From positions 481,241-545,240 of the forward strand of contig NZ_JANFNS010000003.1 in the NCBI RefSeq assembly GCF_024436065.1: DNA of 64,000 bases, written 5' to 3'. The notes below the pieces were generated by a model. That model saw only the letters and a program-made list of their open reading frames with translations. It was not told the origin of the DNA and made no database searches. Within the stretch, counting starts at the first letter, position 1. Each line of letters opens with the position of its first letter. A program made the translations under genes and the position numbers. This document shows, piece by piece, positions 1-9,842 of the stretch. The DNA is from Saccharibacillus sp. JS10 (GTDB taxonomy: Bacteria > Bacillota > Bacilli > Paenibacillales > Paenibacillaceae).

Positions 1-1203
1 TCCGGTCGGATTTTGGAAAATACGCAGTCCGAACATCGGCGCCACCGCGTAAATATGGTCGAAAATATCGGCTTGCACCGACTCGTATACCGCCCAAGTC
101 GTATCGTTGCTAAACGCGTAAATCTCGATCGGCAATCCGGTTTCTTCCGGCGCTAGCTGGCGCACGATCATGGTCATGTCTTGATGGATTTTCGGATGAC
201 GACGCAGATATTGCAAAATGTATTCGCGGAACACGCCGATATTGGTCATCTGCCGTCCGTTGACTTTGTTTTCGCGATTGATATGCTGCTCGATGTTGTA
301 CGTATTGATTTCTTCCACACGCGAGGTCACGTAATCCGAAATATAATGAATCTTTTTGAACTCTGCGATCATCTCGTCACTGCAAAATACGATACTGCTC
401 GTATCGATATTGATGCTGCGCTTGATCCGGCGCCCTCCGGAAATCTGCATCCCGCGCCAGTTGCGGAACGAGTCCGAAATGAACGCGTAACTTGGCACCA
501 TCGTGATCGTTTTATCAAAATTCATGACTTTTACGGTGTTTAGCGTAATATCGATCACATCGCCGTCGGCGTTGTAATTCGGCATTTCGATCCAATCTCC
601 GACGCGCACCATATCGTTGGACGACAATTGCACGCCTGCGACCAGACCGAGAATCGAGTCTTTGAAAATGAGCATCAAGACTGCGGACAACGCACCTAGA
701 CCACTGAGGATAATCAGCGGGTTTTGCCCGACCAGACTAGAGATCAGCACGATTCCGCCGACGATGAACAAAATGATTTTGACGACTTGAATATAGCCTC
801 TGATCGGACGGATTTTGGAAATTTCGAATGAACGGTAGATCGTGTCAAACGTATCCATCACGGAATTCAGTACAATGATCGTAGCAAGCACCATATAAGC
901 GGCGGCAAGCTTTTCGATTAATAGTTGATAACCCGGAAATACGGGGGCGAAAAAGAAAATGATAATCGCCGGCACGAGATGCGACAGCTTATGAAAAACC
1001 TTTTTCTCGACAATGACGTCGTCCCAGCGATACCGGTTTCTTTTCACGATTCGAATAACGGCTTTGAGCATAACTTTTTTGGTAATGATGTTGGCGACGA
1101 TGCAGATGAGCGCGATGAACAAGATCATGAGGATATTCGACACGTAAATATTCATCGGATCGTCCATCCCGGCATTGTGAAGCTGACTACGAATAAAATC
1201 CAT
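1..1203 (-). CDS. MscS-family mechanosensitive channel (YbdG-like), 3' end outside window
   Basis: An open frame of 401 codons runs off the left edge of the window without a stop, so the C-terminus is missing. It starts at an ATG (1203) preceded by AAGGAGGAACTT. The first ~170 residues hold several hydrophobic helices. The MscS beta-domain follows, with a GDWIEMP motif, and the visible end reads FGLRIFQNPTG, which resembles the end of E. coli YbdG. MscS-family channels open under membrane tension and release solutes on osmotic downshock. The length and the cytoplasmic region put it in the larger YbdG-like branch rather than among small MscS proteins. It is divergent from nothing visible and follows the terminator of the yxjG-like gene, so it probably has its own promoter in the ~100 bases upstream of its start. 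Confidence 0.85.
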   Translation of the reverse strand, partial: MDFIRSQLHNAGMDDPMNIYVSNILMILFIALICIVANIITKKVMLKAVIRIVKRNRYRWDDVIVEKKVFHKLSHLVPAIIIFFFAPVFPGYQLLIEKLAAAYMVLATIIVLNSVMDTFDTIYRSFEISKIRPIRGYIQVVKIILFIVGGIVLISSLVGQNPLIILSGLGALSAVLMLIFKDSILGLVAGVQLSSNDMVRVGDWIEMPNYNADGDVIDITLNTVKVMNFDKTITMVPSYAFISDSFRNWRGMQISGGRRIKRSINIDTSSIVFCSDEMIAEFKKIHYISDYVTSRVEEINTYNIEQHINRENKVNGRQMTNIGVFREYILQYLRRHPKIHQDMTMIVRQLAPEETGLPIEIYAFSNDTTWAVYESVQADIFDHIYAVAPMFGLRIFQNPTG

Positions 1204-1312
1204 AAGTTCCTCCTTGCTGTATATCACAGTCTGACTCTTATATACCCGATTGGGCGAAAGTTTATTATAGAGGATGGTGAAGGGGTGGAGCAAAGTTTGG
1301 GGACTTTCAGAG

Positions 1313-1350
1313 CAAAAAAAGAGAACCGATAAGCCGGCTCTCTTTTTTAT
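1313..1350 (-). terminator. Terminator behind the yxjG-like gene
   Basis: An inverted repeat AGAGAACCG/CCGGCTCTCT (one mismatch) is flanked by A and T runs on both sides. On the minus strand the T run follows the stem, 25 bases after the stop codon at 1377. It is symmetric enough to work in both directions. Confidence 0.7.
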
Positions 1351-1376
1351 ATAAAAGGGAAAATTAGATTGTCATC

Positions 1377-2537
1377 TTACTTCGCCCAATATTGCTGTGC
1401 GATTTTTTGTCCTTGATCGATTTTCGCCCATTGCTCGGCTTGGCTCAGTTCATTACCGCCGTCGCAAGAAGCGAAGCCGCATTGGTGCGATAGGAGCAGA
1501 CGGTCTTTGTCGATGATGTTGGACGCTTCATCTAATAGACGCAGTACACGCTGTTCGTCATCCAACCTGCTTGTTTTCGAAGACAGCAGACCCAGTACGA
1601 TCTCGGTATCTGGACGGTCTTTGAAGACTTCCAACGCTTCGAGCGAACCTGCACGCTCGTCGTCCCACTCCAAGAAGAAGCGATCGTATTTCAACTGCTT
1701 GAGGAACAAGTTCGCAATCTTCACATACGAACCGCCGCCCATGTTACGGGAATCATAGTTACCGCGGCAGTTATGCGTCCACATTTTCAGACCCAATTCA
1801 TGACCGAAATCGATCACCGTGTTGTTAATATCGATGAATTCAGCCGCCAATTGTTGCACTTGTTCTTGATCGATATTTTCGCCCGTGTAAGGCGAGTTCG
1901 GGTTATCGTCAGCGAACAATTCCCATAAGCAATCGTCGAATTGAAGGATCTCGCCGCCAGCGTCAGCGAAGTCTTGCACAAAGTCTTTGTACGCTTTGAC
2001 CAGTCCGGCTTTAAGTTCTTTCGTGTCTTTGTAGACCGAATCTTTGCCGCCGATATTATCCGACCACGACAGTTCTCCGAAGATATGGGACGGCGACGGT
2101 ACGCACAATTTCGTTTCACGATCGCCCGCGCTTTCTTTTAGCTGCTTGAACGATTTGATGAAATGGTGGTTTTTGCCGCTCAGCTCGCCTGTGATCCGCA
2201 GCCCGATGTCTTTGCGCGTCTCGTATTTGGAAGTTCCGTCAACGTCGCGGAAAAAGTAGCCATGGTCGGCGATATAACGTTCGATGCCTTCGAAGCCCCA
2301 TACGAAGTCGAGGTGCCACATCGATTTGGAGTATTCGCCGTCCGTGATGATCGACAGATCGTGCTTGATCTGGTCTTGAACGACCGAGTCGATCGCGTGA
2401 GCTTCACATTTCTCGTAACCTTCGAACTCTTGGTAGAACGGATATTGGATATCGTCGCGGTGTTCGATTTGCGTCTTATATTTGAGAAGATCCGACGGGC
2501 GCAACAAGCTGCCTACGATTTGGAATTTATCTGTCAT
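1377..2537 (-). CDS. Cobalamin-independent methionine synthase-family protein (YxjG/YxjH-like)
   Basis: The product is 386 residues, starting at an ATG after AAGGAGGC. It is the length of Bacillus YxjG/YxjH, which correspond to the catalytic C-terminal barrel of MetE. Plausible zinc and substrate-site motifs are visible: THNCRGN in the second half and SHQCGFAS near the C-terminus, with an acidic FDDCLWELF stretch between. The family is thought to transfer methyl groups to a thiol in methionine recycling; the exact methyl donor here is unknown. In Bacillus these genes are usually under an S-box riboswitch, but I see no S-box in the 180 bases upstream. It is a single-gene unit closed by the terminator at 1313-1350. 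Confidence 0.8.
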   Translation of the reverse strand: MTDKFQIVGSLLRPSDLLKYKTQIEHRDDIQYPFYQEFEGYEKCEAHAIDSVVQDQIKHDLSIITDGEYSKSMWHLDFVWGFEGIERYIADHGYFFRDVDGTSKYETRKDIGLRITGELSGKNHHFIKSFKQLKESAGDRETKLCVPSPSHIFGELSWSDNIGGKDSVYKDTKELKAGLVKAYKDFVQDFADAGGEILQFDDCLWELFADDNPNSPYTGENIDQEQVQQLAAEFIDINNTVIDFGHELGLKMWTHNCRGNYDSRNMGGGSYVKIANLFLKQLKYDRFFLEWDDERAGSLEALEVFKDRPDTEIVLGLLSSKTSRLDDEQRVLRLLDEASNIIDKDRLLLSHQCGFASCDGGNELSQAEQWAKIDQGQKIAQQYWAK

Positions 2538-2722
2538 GGGAAAGCCTCCTTAGGAATGTTCGCATCGGATGCGATGAAGTCGTTGAAGATTCGAAACGTT
2601 TGAATTGAATATAGTGTAGCATGGGTAGGCGGTTGGGTGAGTAGACGAAGAACGTATGGCTGGTTATAGGGGATGGGTATAGGGAGTTTGACGGTTGGTT
2701 TTGAAATTAGCAATTAAATGCT

Positions 2723-2968
2723 TTGAATCGTACTCAAAGCGATATCATTCTTGAATATCAGAAATTGTTTCTTTTATTCAGGGATAAGAGTTTCGTAAAT
2801 GCAACGAAATTGGAATTTATTGATTTTAAAGAAATTTTATGGCGACTAAAGTTAAGTATTGGGATTCTTCGGTGTATAGCTGATCGGAAAGTGAAATTGG
2901 ATGATGAGGCTGTCGAGCAAATGAATCGGTTGATTGAGTTTGGGGAGCGGTTGAGTGCTTTTATCTAG
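2723..2968 (+). CDS. Small hypothetical protein or gene remnant, 81 aa
   Basis: An 81-codon frame opens at TTG with no convincing ribosome binding site; an in-frame stop lies just upstream. The predicted protein is mixed helical and charged, with no domain I recognise. It lies at the edge of the AT-rich region that carries the restriction-modification genes and the broken gene at 3032-3431. It may be the surviving 3' part of a longer gene rather than an intact one. No function can be given. Confidence 0.3.
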   Translation: MNRTQSDIILEYQKLFLLFRDKSFVNATKLEFIDFKEILWRLKLSIGILRCIADRKVKLDDEAVEQMNRLIEFGERLSAFI

Positions 2969-3031
2969 AGATGAAAATGAATGAGGACTCTTATATCTCG
3001 GTAAACAAGGTCATAACAGTTTTTTTCAATT

Positions 3032-3431
3032 TTACTCATGATGTTCGTACTCTTGGAGCTGTTCTCGAGTTTCAAACATCTGGAATCCCTTAGATCGCTT
3101 CCTTAAATTATCAACTTCTCTACATGCTTCAAAGTTAACTCAATTGCATATCTTTTTTATAACTTAGTCCAGCACAAATCCTAAATTTATATATTTTATT
3201 GCACTTATTGCATAACAAGCATTCATCGGCTACCTCTTTTAATATACTTAGAAAGTCAACAATTCTCTGCTGTATGAAGTCTGTTCCATCATTAGCAGTT
3301 AACTTTTATATCATTTCAGTTTGAAGTTTGAATAATGAAAACATCGGTCCTCCCTTGACTATTTCTCTAACTAAATTCTTATAATCTGAAATATGTATAG
3401 AGCTTTCCTTCTTACTAGTCATTAAGGTCAA
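3032..3431 (-). pseudogene. Broken small Cys-rich protein gene (one stop, one frameshift)
   Basis: Read on the minus strand, a start (TTG at 3431 after GGAGTGAGGAC, or ATG at 3422) opens a frame beginning MTSKKESSIHIS. The frame meets a TAA after ~37 codons and then continues in the same frame through a segment with ECLLCNKCNKIY and RICAGLSYKK. It ends at TAA after DMQLS. A one-base shift there restores a coding-like frame (VNFEACREVDNLRKR...QEYEHHE) that ends at 3032. This is what a gene of ~130 codons with one nonsense mutation and one frameshift would look like. CxxCxxC hints at a small metal-binding knuckle. The family is unknown to me. It is part of the AT-rich island. Confidence 0.55.
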
Positions 3432-3491
3432 TGTCCTCACTCCAAATTTATTAATAGAGTAATTAGTATTACTAGGATAATAGATTGATAT

Positions 3492-3517
3492 ACAAAAAAG
3501 GCCACCAAATGGTGGCC
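3492..3517 (-). terminator. Terminator behind hsdR
   Basis: A perfect 7-bp stem GGCCACC/GGTGGCC with a 4-base loop is followed, on the minus strand, by a run of six T. It lies ~95 bases after the hsdR stop and ends the hsdMSR transcript. Confidence 0.8.
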
Positions 3518-3609
3518 ATCGCTGACACTGCTAATGAGGGTGAATTGTGGCTGTTCAAAAAAAAATCTCCCAAAAGTCTTGTTGTGTCTGTTGCAGATGG
3601 ATGATTTCA

Positions 3610-6600
3610 TCAACCGTTTACTTCCATATAAACTTCATTCATCATATCTTCCATAATTACAGTTTTAAATTCATTATTTTCCAATATCTTCATAAAAAAC
3701 TCTTGATTACTGCTCATACGGTCAATAACGAAATTCATAAAGGATTTTTCAAAAGCAAATTTAAAATTTTCTTTTGTATTATTTTTTGCTCTTTGGCGAA
3801 TGTCTTCATCATTTAATATATCTTCTTTTACTTGCTCGCGAGAAAGAAAATCCGTTTCTGTGAATTGTGTACCAAAACGCTCATTCAACTTAGCTAACAC
3901 GCTCGATAAACGAACTACTTCATCCTCAGTTGCACCACTAGAACCATGTTTCTGAGGATCTAAATCGTAGCCACCTATTTTCTCAAGCACAATGCTTCCT
4001 TCAAACATTTTCTGATTACGATAATATTCAAGTGCTACATCATCAGCCAAATAAACGTCTTTGTCTCCTTGACCACGTGGTAATTTACGCAAGAAGTACG
4101 TTAAATAAATATATTCCTTGTGCAGACCTAGGTCGATAAATGTTACAACTTGCAATATAAAGCCATACGTACGCATGAATTTTGTAGCCGTTTGTTTAAA
4201 TACGAATTGTTCTTCTACCGAAAGCTTTTTAAAACGCTCTATCCCTTTATCGAGGACCGCATTCAACTCGGCTTGAGCCTTCGTAGACTTCTTCACACCG
4301 CCTATTACCTCAAGTTCATTTACCCTTTGCACTTCTTCTTCCGTAAACACTTGATATGGCTCTAACTCAGCCTGCATATCATAAAGGATATTTGGATCAG
4401 TAATTTCTGCTAGACTTGTCGATTCATAATAAGGCTGGAAAGACGCCTTCATTTCTTCTGCATCATTTACAAAATCCAATACGAATGTGTCATCTTTACC
4501 AGGGCATGTACGATTTAAACGAGATAGTGTTTGCACCGCCTTAATACCGCTTAATGGCTTGTCAACATACATTGTGTGCAACAGTGGTTCATCAAATCCA
4601 GTTTGATATTTTTCCGCAACAAGTAGCACTCTGTACTCGTCAGAGTTAAATTTTTCAGGTAACTCTTTTTCAGAGAACTGATTCATTTCTGGCTCGGTAT
4701 AATTAATCTCGCTATCTTTCACAGTGCCTGAGAAAGCGACTATTGTTTTTAAGTCATTGTAGTTCATTTCATTGATATACTTATCGAAAGCCAGTTTGTA
4801 ACGTACTGCATGTAAACGGCTCGCTGTTACAACCATTGCCTTTGCACGACCACCAATTTTGCGCTGTACAAAATTACGATAATGCTCGATAATAATCTCT
4901 GTTTTTTGCGCGATGCTATGCGGATGTAGTGACACGTATTGCGCTAGCTTTTTTGTTGCTTGTTTTTGTGATACCTGTGGGTCATCGTCTACTGTCTTTG
5001 CGATTTTCCAGAATGTTTTATAGGTTGTATAGTTTTCGAGCACATCTAAAATAAAGCCTTCTTCAATTGCTTGTCGCATTGTGTACTCATGGAATGCTAC
5101 TGGTTTACCATCTACACTAACTGTGCCGAATTTCTCTAATGTCTTCGGCTTTGGTGTCGCCGTAAATGCAAAGAAAGATATGTTATCTTGCTTACCACTT
5201 TTCATGATTGCTTCAACGATTTTCTCGTCCAAGTCATCTAAGTTCTCTTCCGCAATACGGTCTTCCTCATAAGCTGCTTCTAACGTTTTATCCGATAACA
5301 CATTTGTTAACGCAGTTGAAGCTTTACCGCCCTGGGAGGAGTGAGCCTCATCAATAATGACCGCATACTTTTTACGCTCTAAGCCCACTACTTTTTCTAA
5401 AACAAACGGGAACTTTTGAAGCGTCGTTATAATAATACGAGTCTCATTATTAATAGCTCGTACTAATTGTGCTGAATCTTTATCAATCGGCTCTACCATC
5501 CCTGCTTTATGTTCCAACTGATAAACCGCATCTTGCAATTGCTTATCTAACACTCGGCGATCGGTAATAACGATTACACTACTAAAAATAGATTCATTGT
5601 CCTCGTTATGTAGCTTCGCTAAACGATGTGCAAGCCACGAAATCGAGTTCGTCTTGCCCGATCCCGCAGAGTGCTGAATTAAATAATTATGACCGACATG
5701 CTTTTGTTCAACATCTGCTTCTAACTCACGTATAACATCCAGTTGATGAAAACGAGGGAAAATGAGCATTTGACGCTCACTTATTGTTTCGCCGTTTGAG
5801 TCTTTAATGTCATCCTTCTTAATAAAGATGAAGCGATATAATATGTCGAGTAAGCTATCTGGGATTAAAATATTTTCCCATAAATAATGCGTACGATAAT
5901 TATCATCGTAACTCAAAGGATTACCCTTTCCGCCATTATTGCCTTTGTTAAAAGGTAAGAAGTATGTTTTATCTTTATCAAGCTTTGTCGTCATAAATAC
6001 TTCATCTGGATCAACAGCAAAGTAAACAGCAACACGCTCATTAAACTTAAAGAGCTGCTCACGCGGATCACGGTCAGACTTTAACTGCTTCATCGCATGT
6101 TCGACTGTTTGATTTGTTAATGGATTTTTCAGCTCCATTACAACAAGGGGCAAACCGTTTAAAAACAGCACCATATCTAAGCTATTGTTATGCTTATCAC
6201 TGTAATACACCTGGCGAGCAACGTTAAAGCGATTTTTCCCATACTGCTCATTTAATGTTTTATTCATAACCGTAGGTGGCTTATTATACGCAAGTTGTAA
6301 TGTCACACCACGGTCTTTAATCCCTTTACGTAGACATTCAACCAAACCTTGACGATGTAGCTGGTCTTTAATACGTTTTAAAACTTCTTCTTTATATGAA
6401 GAACCATACCATTTCTCTAGCGTACGCATACGTTTTTCCTGTGTATCCTCTAAAAAAGAAAATAGCTCTTCTATGTCGATAGCATGCTGCTTGAAAGCAT
6501 CACTCTCTTCTCCTTTTAACACACGCTTTTTATAGCCATTCGCAATTAATGCTATTTCGATATTCGTTTCAAAACCTTTTTCTGAAGTATCTACTGCCAT
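3610..6600 (-). CDS. hsdR: Type I restriction enzyme, R (endonuclease/translocase) subunit
   Basis: The product is 996 residues. ATG 6600 is preferred because GAGGTG lies 7 bases upstream; a GTG one codon earlier is also possible. An N-terminal PD-(D/E)xK nuclease core is visible (D143 in SLDMVLF, ELK at about 157-159). A superfamily 2 motor follows: Walker A HSAGSGKT near 311-318, DEAH near 418-421, a FTATP motif, and SRLNRT as motif VI. The C-terminal helical part should bind the methyltransferase core. HsdR cuts unmodified DNA after ATP-driven translocation, in complex with HsdM2HsdS. It starts 6 bases after the hsdS stop, consistent with translational coupling, and is the last gene of the operon. 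All motifs are intact. Confidence 0.95.
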   Translation of the reverse strand: MAVDTSEKGFETNIEIALIANGYKKRVLKGEESDAFKQHAIDIEELFSFLEDTQEKRMRTLEKWYGSSYKEEVLKRIKDQLHRQGLVECLRKGIKDRGVTLQLAYNKPPTVMNKTLNEQYGKNRFNVARQVYYSDKHNNSLDMVLFLNGLPLVVMELKNPLTNQTVEHAMKQLKSDRDPREQLFKFNERVAVYFAVDPDEVFMTTKLDKDKTYFLPFNKGNNGGKGNPLSYDDNYRTHYLWENILIPDSLLDILYRFIFIKKDDIKDSNGETISERQMLIFPRFHQLDVIRELEADVEQKHVGHNYLIQHSAGSGKTNSISWLAHRLAKLHNEDNESIFSSVIVITDRRVLDKQLQDAVYQLEHKAGMVEPIDKDSAQLVRAINNETRIIITTLQKFPFVLEKVVGLERKKYAVIIDEAHSSQGGKASTALTNVLSDKTLEAAYEEDRIAEENLDDLDEKIVEAIMKSGKQDNISFFAFTATPKPKTLEKFGTVSVDGKPVAFHEYTMRQAIEEGFILDVLENYTTYKTFWKIAKTVDDDPQVSQKQATKKLAQYVSLHPHSIAQKTEIIIEHYRNFVQRKIGGRAKAMVVTASRLHAVRYKLAFDKYINEMNYNDLKTIVAFSGTVKDSEINYTEPEMNQFSEKELPEKFNSDEYRVLLVAEKYQTGFDEPLLHTMYVDKPLSGIKAVQTLSRLNRTCPGKDDTFVLDFVNDAEEMKASFQPYYESTSLAEITDPNILYDMQAELEPYQVFTEEEVQRVNELEVIGGVKKSTKAQAELNAVLDKGIERFKKLSVEEQFVFKQTATKFMRTYGFILQVVTFIDLGLHKEYIYLTYFLRKLPRGQGDKDVYLADDVALEYYRNQKMFEGSIVLEKIGGYDLDPQKHGSSGATEDEVVRLSSVLAKLNERFGTQFTETDFLSREQVKEDILNDEDIRQRAKNNTKENFKFAFEKSFMNFVIDRMSSNQEFFMKILENNEFKTVIMEDMMNEVYMEVNG

Positions 6601-6606
6601 CACAAC

Positions 6607-7833
6607 TCACCTCACTTCATCGAGTTCCGTATCACGTACATTGATTTTTCCTGTTGCCGCTTCGTAGATAAGGGACTGGCGGTATTCTTTTAGTTTTTCG
6701 ATTTGTTCTTTCACTGTCGAAATCAAATTAAAAATGGCTTTCTGTTTATTAAATAACCACTTATTTATTTCACGTTGTTCTTCTAATGTCGGAGGAATAG
6801 CAAATATAAGTTCTTTAACTTGTACAAAATTTAGCCCCTCTCTCGAGCTACCGTTTTGTGCAAACCAAATTTGTTGATTTATAACGTATGAAGACATTAA
6901 CATATTGAAGTAAAACGGATAAACTTTCCTTTGATTTAATCGAATAATACACACATGCTGGTTAACATTTGCTCTCCCGAAGTCTTTAGGAACAATTGCT
7001 GTTCGTCCAATGGAAGCTCCTGTGATATTCAATAAAATGTCTAAAGGTTTAACTTGTGAAGATTTCATTTCAGCATTAGTCTCTTCTGAAATAAATGCTA
7101 AATCTTTCAAACGAATTCCATCAAAATGAACATTCAAACTTCGTAAAAAAGGCACTCCTTCATCTAAATATACCTCTGATCCACCTGATGGAGTCTTTCC
7201 ACTTCCTACATGATTAGCAAAATGTTTAACTTTTTTCACTTCCCAATGTTCAGGAATCACCCCAATCCACTCAATACCTGAATCTTTCATTTTCACATTC
7301 GGATTTAAACCTTTTGTAACAGCTTCTGTGATGATTGATTGGCGTTGTTGTTCTAACAATATTATTAGATTTTCTTTATGTTTCAATAAAGCCTCGATTT
7401 CAACACATTTACATTCTAAATATTTCGCTACGATTTTTTGCGTTTCTTCAGAAGGGATATTTAATTCATAATTTTCTACTTCTGACCCTACAATACTAGG
7501 CAAAGCTGTTTGGGTTACAATTTGATTCCATGGAAACATTTCTAACAGATAATAAAAATATCTCGGAGAATTACCTGGATAAATCTCAGTGTAATACATA
7601 GTATCTACAGTCCAAAAATCACCTTCAACATATAAAGGTTTACCTATTGTTCCTTTTCGACCAAATAACACTGAAGGCCCAGTAAAAAGTTTCTTATCAG
7701 TATATTTAAAAACTCCGCCCGATCCATATACGTCAATAACATTATCATCATAGTTCACTTCATTTGTTACTTCTCGACCATTCTTAACTTTTAAATGGTA
7801 TTTTAATTTACTCTTTTTAAAATCTACACTCAT
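6607..7833 (-). CDS. hsdS: Type I restriction-modification, S (specificity) subunit
   Basis: The product is 408 residues, with two target-recognition domains separated by a conserved helical region. The first domain covers about residues 1-135. The coiled spacer (residues ~138-175) carries IEALLKHKENLI and QQRQSIITEAVTKG. The second domain begins with IPEHWEVKK, and the distal helical repeat near the C-terminus contains IEKLKEYRQSLIYEAATG. The protein chooses the bipartite DNA site for methylation and cleavage; the site cannot be read from the sequence. The start overlaps the hsdM stop by 4 bases (ATGA). The first target-recognition domain lacks the usual leading PxxW segment, so it may be a short variant. 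Confidence 0.92.
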   Translation of the reverse strand: MSVDFKKSKLKYHLKVKNGREVTNEVNYDDNVIDVYGSGGVFKYTDKKLFTGPSVLFGRKGTIGKPLYVEGDFWTVDTMYYTEIYPGNSPRYFYYLLEMFPWNQIVTQTALPSIVGSEVENYELNIPSEETQKIVAKYLECKCVEIEALLKHKENLIILLEQQRQSIITEAVTKGLNPNVKMKDSGIEWIGVIPEHWEVKKVKHFANHVGSGKTPSGGSEVYLDEGVPFLRSLNVHFDGIRLKDLAFISEETNAEMKSSQVKPLDILLNITGASIGRTAIVPKDFGRANVNQHVCIIRLNQRKVYPFYFNMLMSSYVINQQIWFAQNGSSREGLNFVQVKELIFAIPPTLEEQREINKWLFNKQKAIFNLISTVKEQIEKLKEYRQSLIYEAATGKINVRDTELDEVR

Positions 7834-9842
7834 CCTATCACCTTCTTCAACTGCTCCGTAATCTCCGCTTCTAATATACGAATCTCGTCCATAATTTCTG
7901 CTGAGCTGCGTAGTGCTGTGTATTTATAGAATTGGCGAGTGAATGGTACTTCATAGCCAATTCTTGTTTTCGTTTCGTCTATCCATGCATCTGGTACGTG
8001 TGGTAATACTTCAAGTGCAAAGTAATCATGAATATTTTCTTTCAAAGGCACATTTTCAGTATCACGTAAATCCGTATCAGGCTCAATTTCTGTTTTGTTT
8101 TTCATGCATACGTCAGCTGTTTCATCTTTTTCAGATAGACCCGCTGAAATCGCCTTTAAAACAGGTGCTCCGATAGTAATACCAGCTTGCTTCAATGCAT
8201 ATTTTACCACTTTAGTGAACTCGTCACGATTTCTATATACTTTGTCATTTTCTAACGTGCGTAAAACATATAATATTTGCGTTTGCAGCTTTTTACCTTC
8301 TTCAATTTCAAAGTGACCTGCGTCGCCCTTTTTATTCGATGTGGCTAAGTTCACAAAGCCCTTTTCCGCTACAACACGTGCAAGACGCTCTTCGTTTACT
8401 TGGAAGTTTAAACGTAAAGGACGGTCTACTGTGATTTTTGCGTAACCGAAGTATTCATTGTCAAAGATCTTCACGTACTCGTTTGGCTGTGCATCACCGT
8501 ATAAACAAACAATCTCACTTATTTGCTCTTCTGTAATTTCATTTCGCTTGCTACCCATCGACTTTTTCATTTTTTTTGAGAAATCTACAGCGTTAACTAA
8601 ACGTACTTTCCCTTTATGAAGAGGCGCCTTATTGTTTGTTAAAATCCAAATGTACGTTGCAATACCTGTGTTATAGAAAAGGTCGTTTGGTAGTGCAACG
8701 ATGCCTTCTACTAAATCATTCTCAAGCACATATTTACGAATTTCACTTTCGCCAGATCCCGCATCCCCTGTAAATAATGGTGAACCATTCATAATGATCG
8801 CTAAACGAGATCCTTGTGGGTTTTCCACTGTGACTGGCTTCATTTTTGATAATAAGTGCATTAGGAATAACAGTTGCCCGTCACTTGTACGAGGCGTACC
8901 AGGACCGAAACGACCGTCAAAACCTTGTTTCTCATGTTCATCTTTAATTAGTTTCTCATATGATTTCCAGTCCACTCCATAAGGGGGATTTGAAATTAAG
9001 TAATCGAATTTATCACGTGGGAATTGGTCGTTTGATAACGTATTTCCTAAACGGATATTACGTGCGTCTTCTCCCTTTATAAGCAAATCTGCTTTACAAA
9101 TCGCATATGATTCAGGATTAATTTCCTGACCAAAAAACTCCAAATGCGCTGTTGGATTTTGGCTTAGTAAATACTCTTGTGCCACAGAACCCATACCACC
9201 TGTACCAGCTGCACAGTCATATAACGTTTGTGTTAAGCCTGGCTTCCTTAAAATACTCGCATCGTCATGGAGGAACAATAAATGCGTCATTAAGCGAATT
9301 ACTTCACGTGGTGTGTAATGATCTCCTGCTTCTGCATTCTCATTGAAACGACGAATTAGTTCCTCAAATACATAACCCATTTCAATGTTTGAAACTGTTT
9401 CTGGATGTAAGTCAATCTCACTAAAGCGTTTAATCGTTAAGTATAATAAGTTGTTCTGCTCTAGTTTATCGATTTGGCGATCAAAGTCAAAGTGATCCAT
9501 AATATCGCGAGCCACTTTCGAGAAACCATTCATATAGTCACGCAAGTTATCAGCAATGTTATCAGAATCTGTTAATAACTTGTCAAAATCATATTTACTT
9601 GTGTTGTGGAAGTTTTGCTTTGAAACACGATTTAAAATCGGTTCACGAGCATCTTCATTCATGGCAACAAACTGCTCTGCCTTTGCTAATACTTCCTCTT
9701 TGGTGCTCTCCAATACGCAGTCAAATCGACGTAATACAGCTAATGGTAAGACGATTTTACCATAGTCCTCTGGTTTATACGGTCCACGCAAGATCTCTGC
9801 GATTGACCAAATAAAACTTACTTTATCCTGGAAGTTGATCAT
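7830..9842 (-). CDS. hsdM: Type I restriction-modification, M (N6-adenine methyltransferase) subunit
   Basis: The product is 670 residues, starting at an ATG after TTAAGGAGATTACTT. An N-terminal helical domain comes first. The SAM-binding motif DCAAGTGG follows at about 209-216, and the amino-methyltransferase motif NPPY at about 285-288. A long C-terminal region then contacts HsdS. It methylates adenine in the site chosen by HsdS and protects host DNA. It is the first gene of the hsdM-hsdS-hsdR operon. At 670 residues it is longer than the shortest HsdM proteins (~500), as in the PglX-free HsdM subgroup common in Firmicutes. The AT-rich codon use differs from the surrounding core genes and points to horizontal acquisition. 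Confidence 0.93.
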   Translation of the reverse strand: MINFQDKVSFIWSIAEILRGPYKPEDYGKIVLPLAVLRRFDCVLESTKEEVLAKAEQFVAMNEDAREPILNRVSKQNFHNTSKYDFDKLLTDSDNIADNLRDYMNGFSKVARDIMDHFDFDRQIDKLEQNNLLYLTIKRFSEIDLHPETVSNIEMGYVFEELIRRFNENAEAGDHYTPREVIRLMTHLLFLHDDASILRKPGLTQTLYDCAAGTGGMGSVAQEYLLSQNPTAHLEFFGQEINPESYAICKADLLIKGEDARNIRLGNTLSNDQFPRDKFDYLISNPPYGVDWKSYEKLIKDEHEKQGFDGRFGPGTPRTSDGQLLFLMHLLSKMKPVTVENPQGSRLAIIMNGSPLFTGDAGSGESEIRKYVLENDLVEGIVALPNDLFYNTGIATYIWILTNNKAPLHKGKVRLVNAVDFSKKMKKSMGSKRNEITEEQISEIVCLYGDAQPNEYVKIFDNEYFGYAKITVDRPLRLNFQVNEERLARVVAEKGFVNLATSNKKGDAGHFEIEEGKKLQTQILYVLRTLENDKVYRNRDEFTKVVKYALKQAGITIGAPVLKAISAGLSEKDETADVCMKNKTEIEPDTDLRDTENVPLKENIHDYFALEVLPHVPDAWIDETKTRIGYEVPFTRQFYKYTALRSSAEIMDEIRILEAEITEQLKKVIG

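Noticed and set aside
3547..3816. 89-codon plus-strand frame at the end of hsdR
   Set aside because: Mostly antisense to hsdR, no binding site, biased composition.
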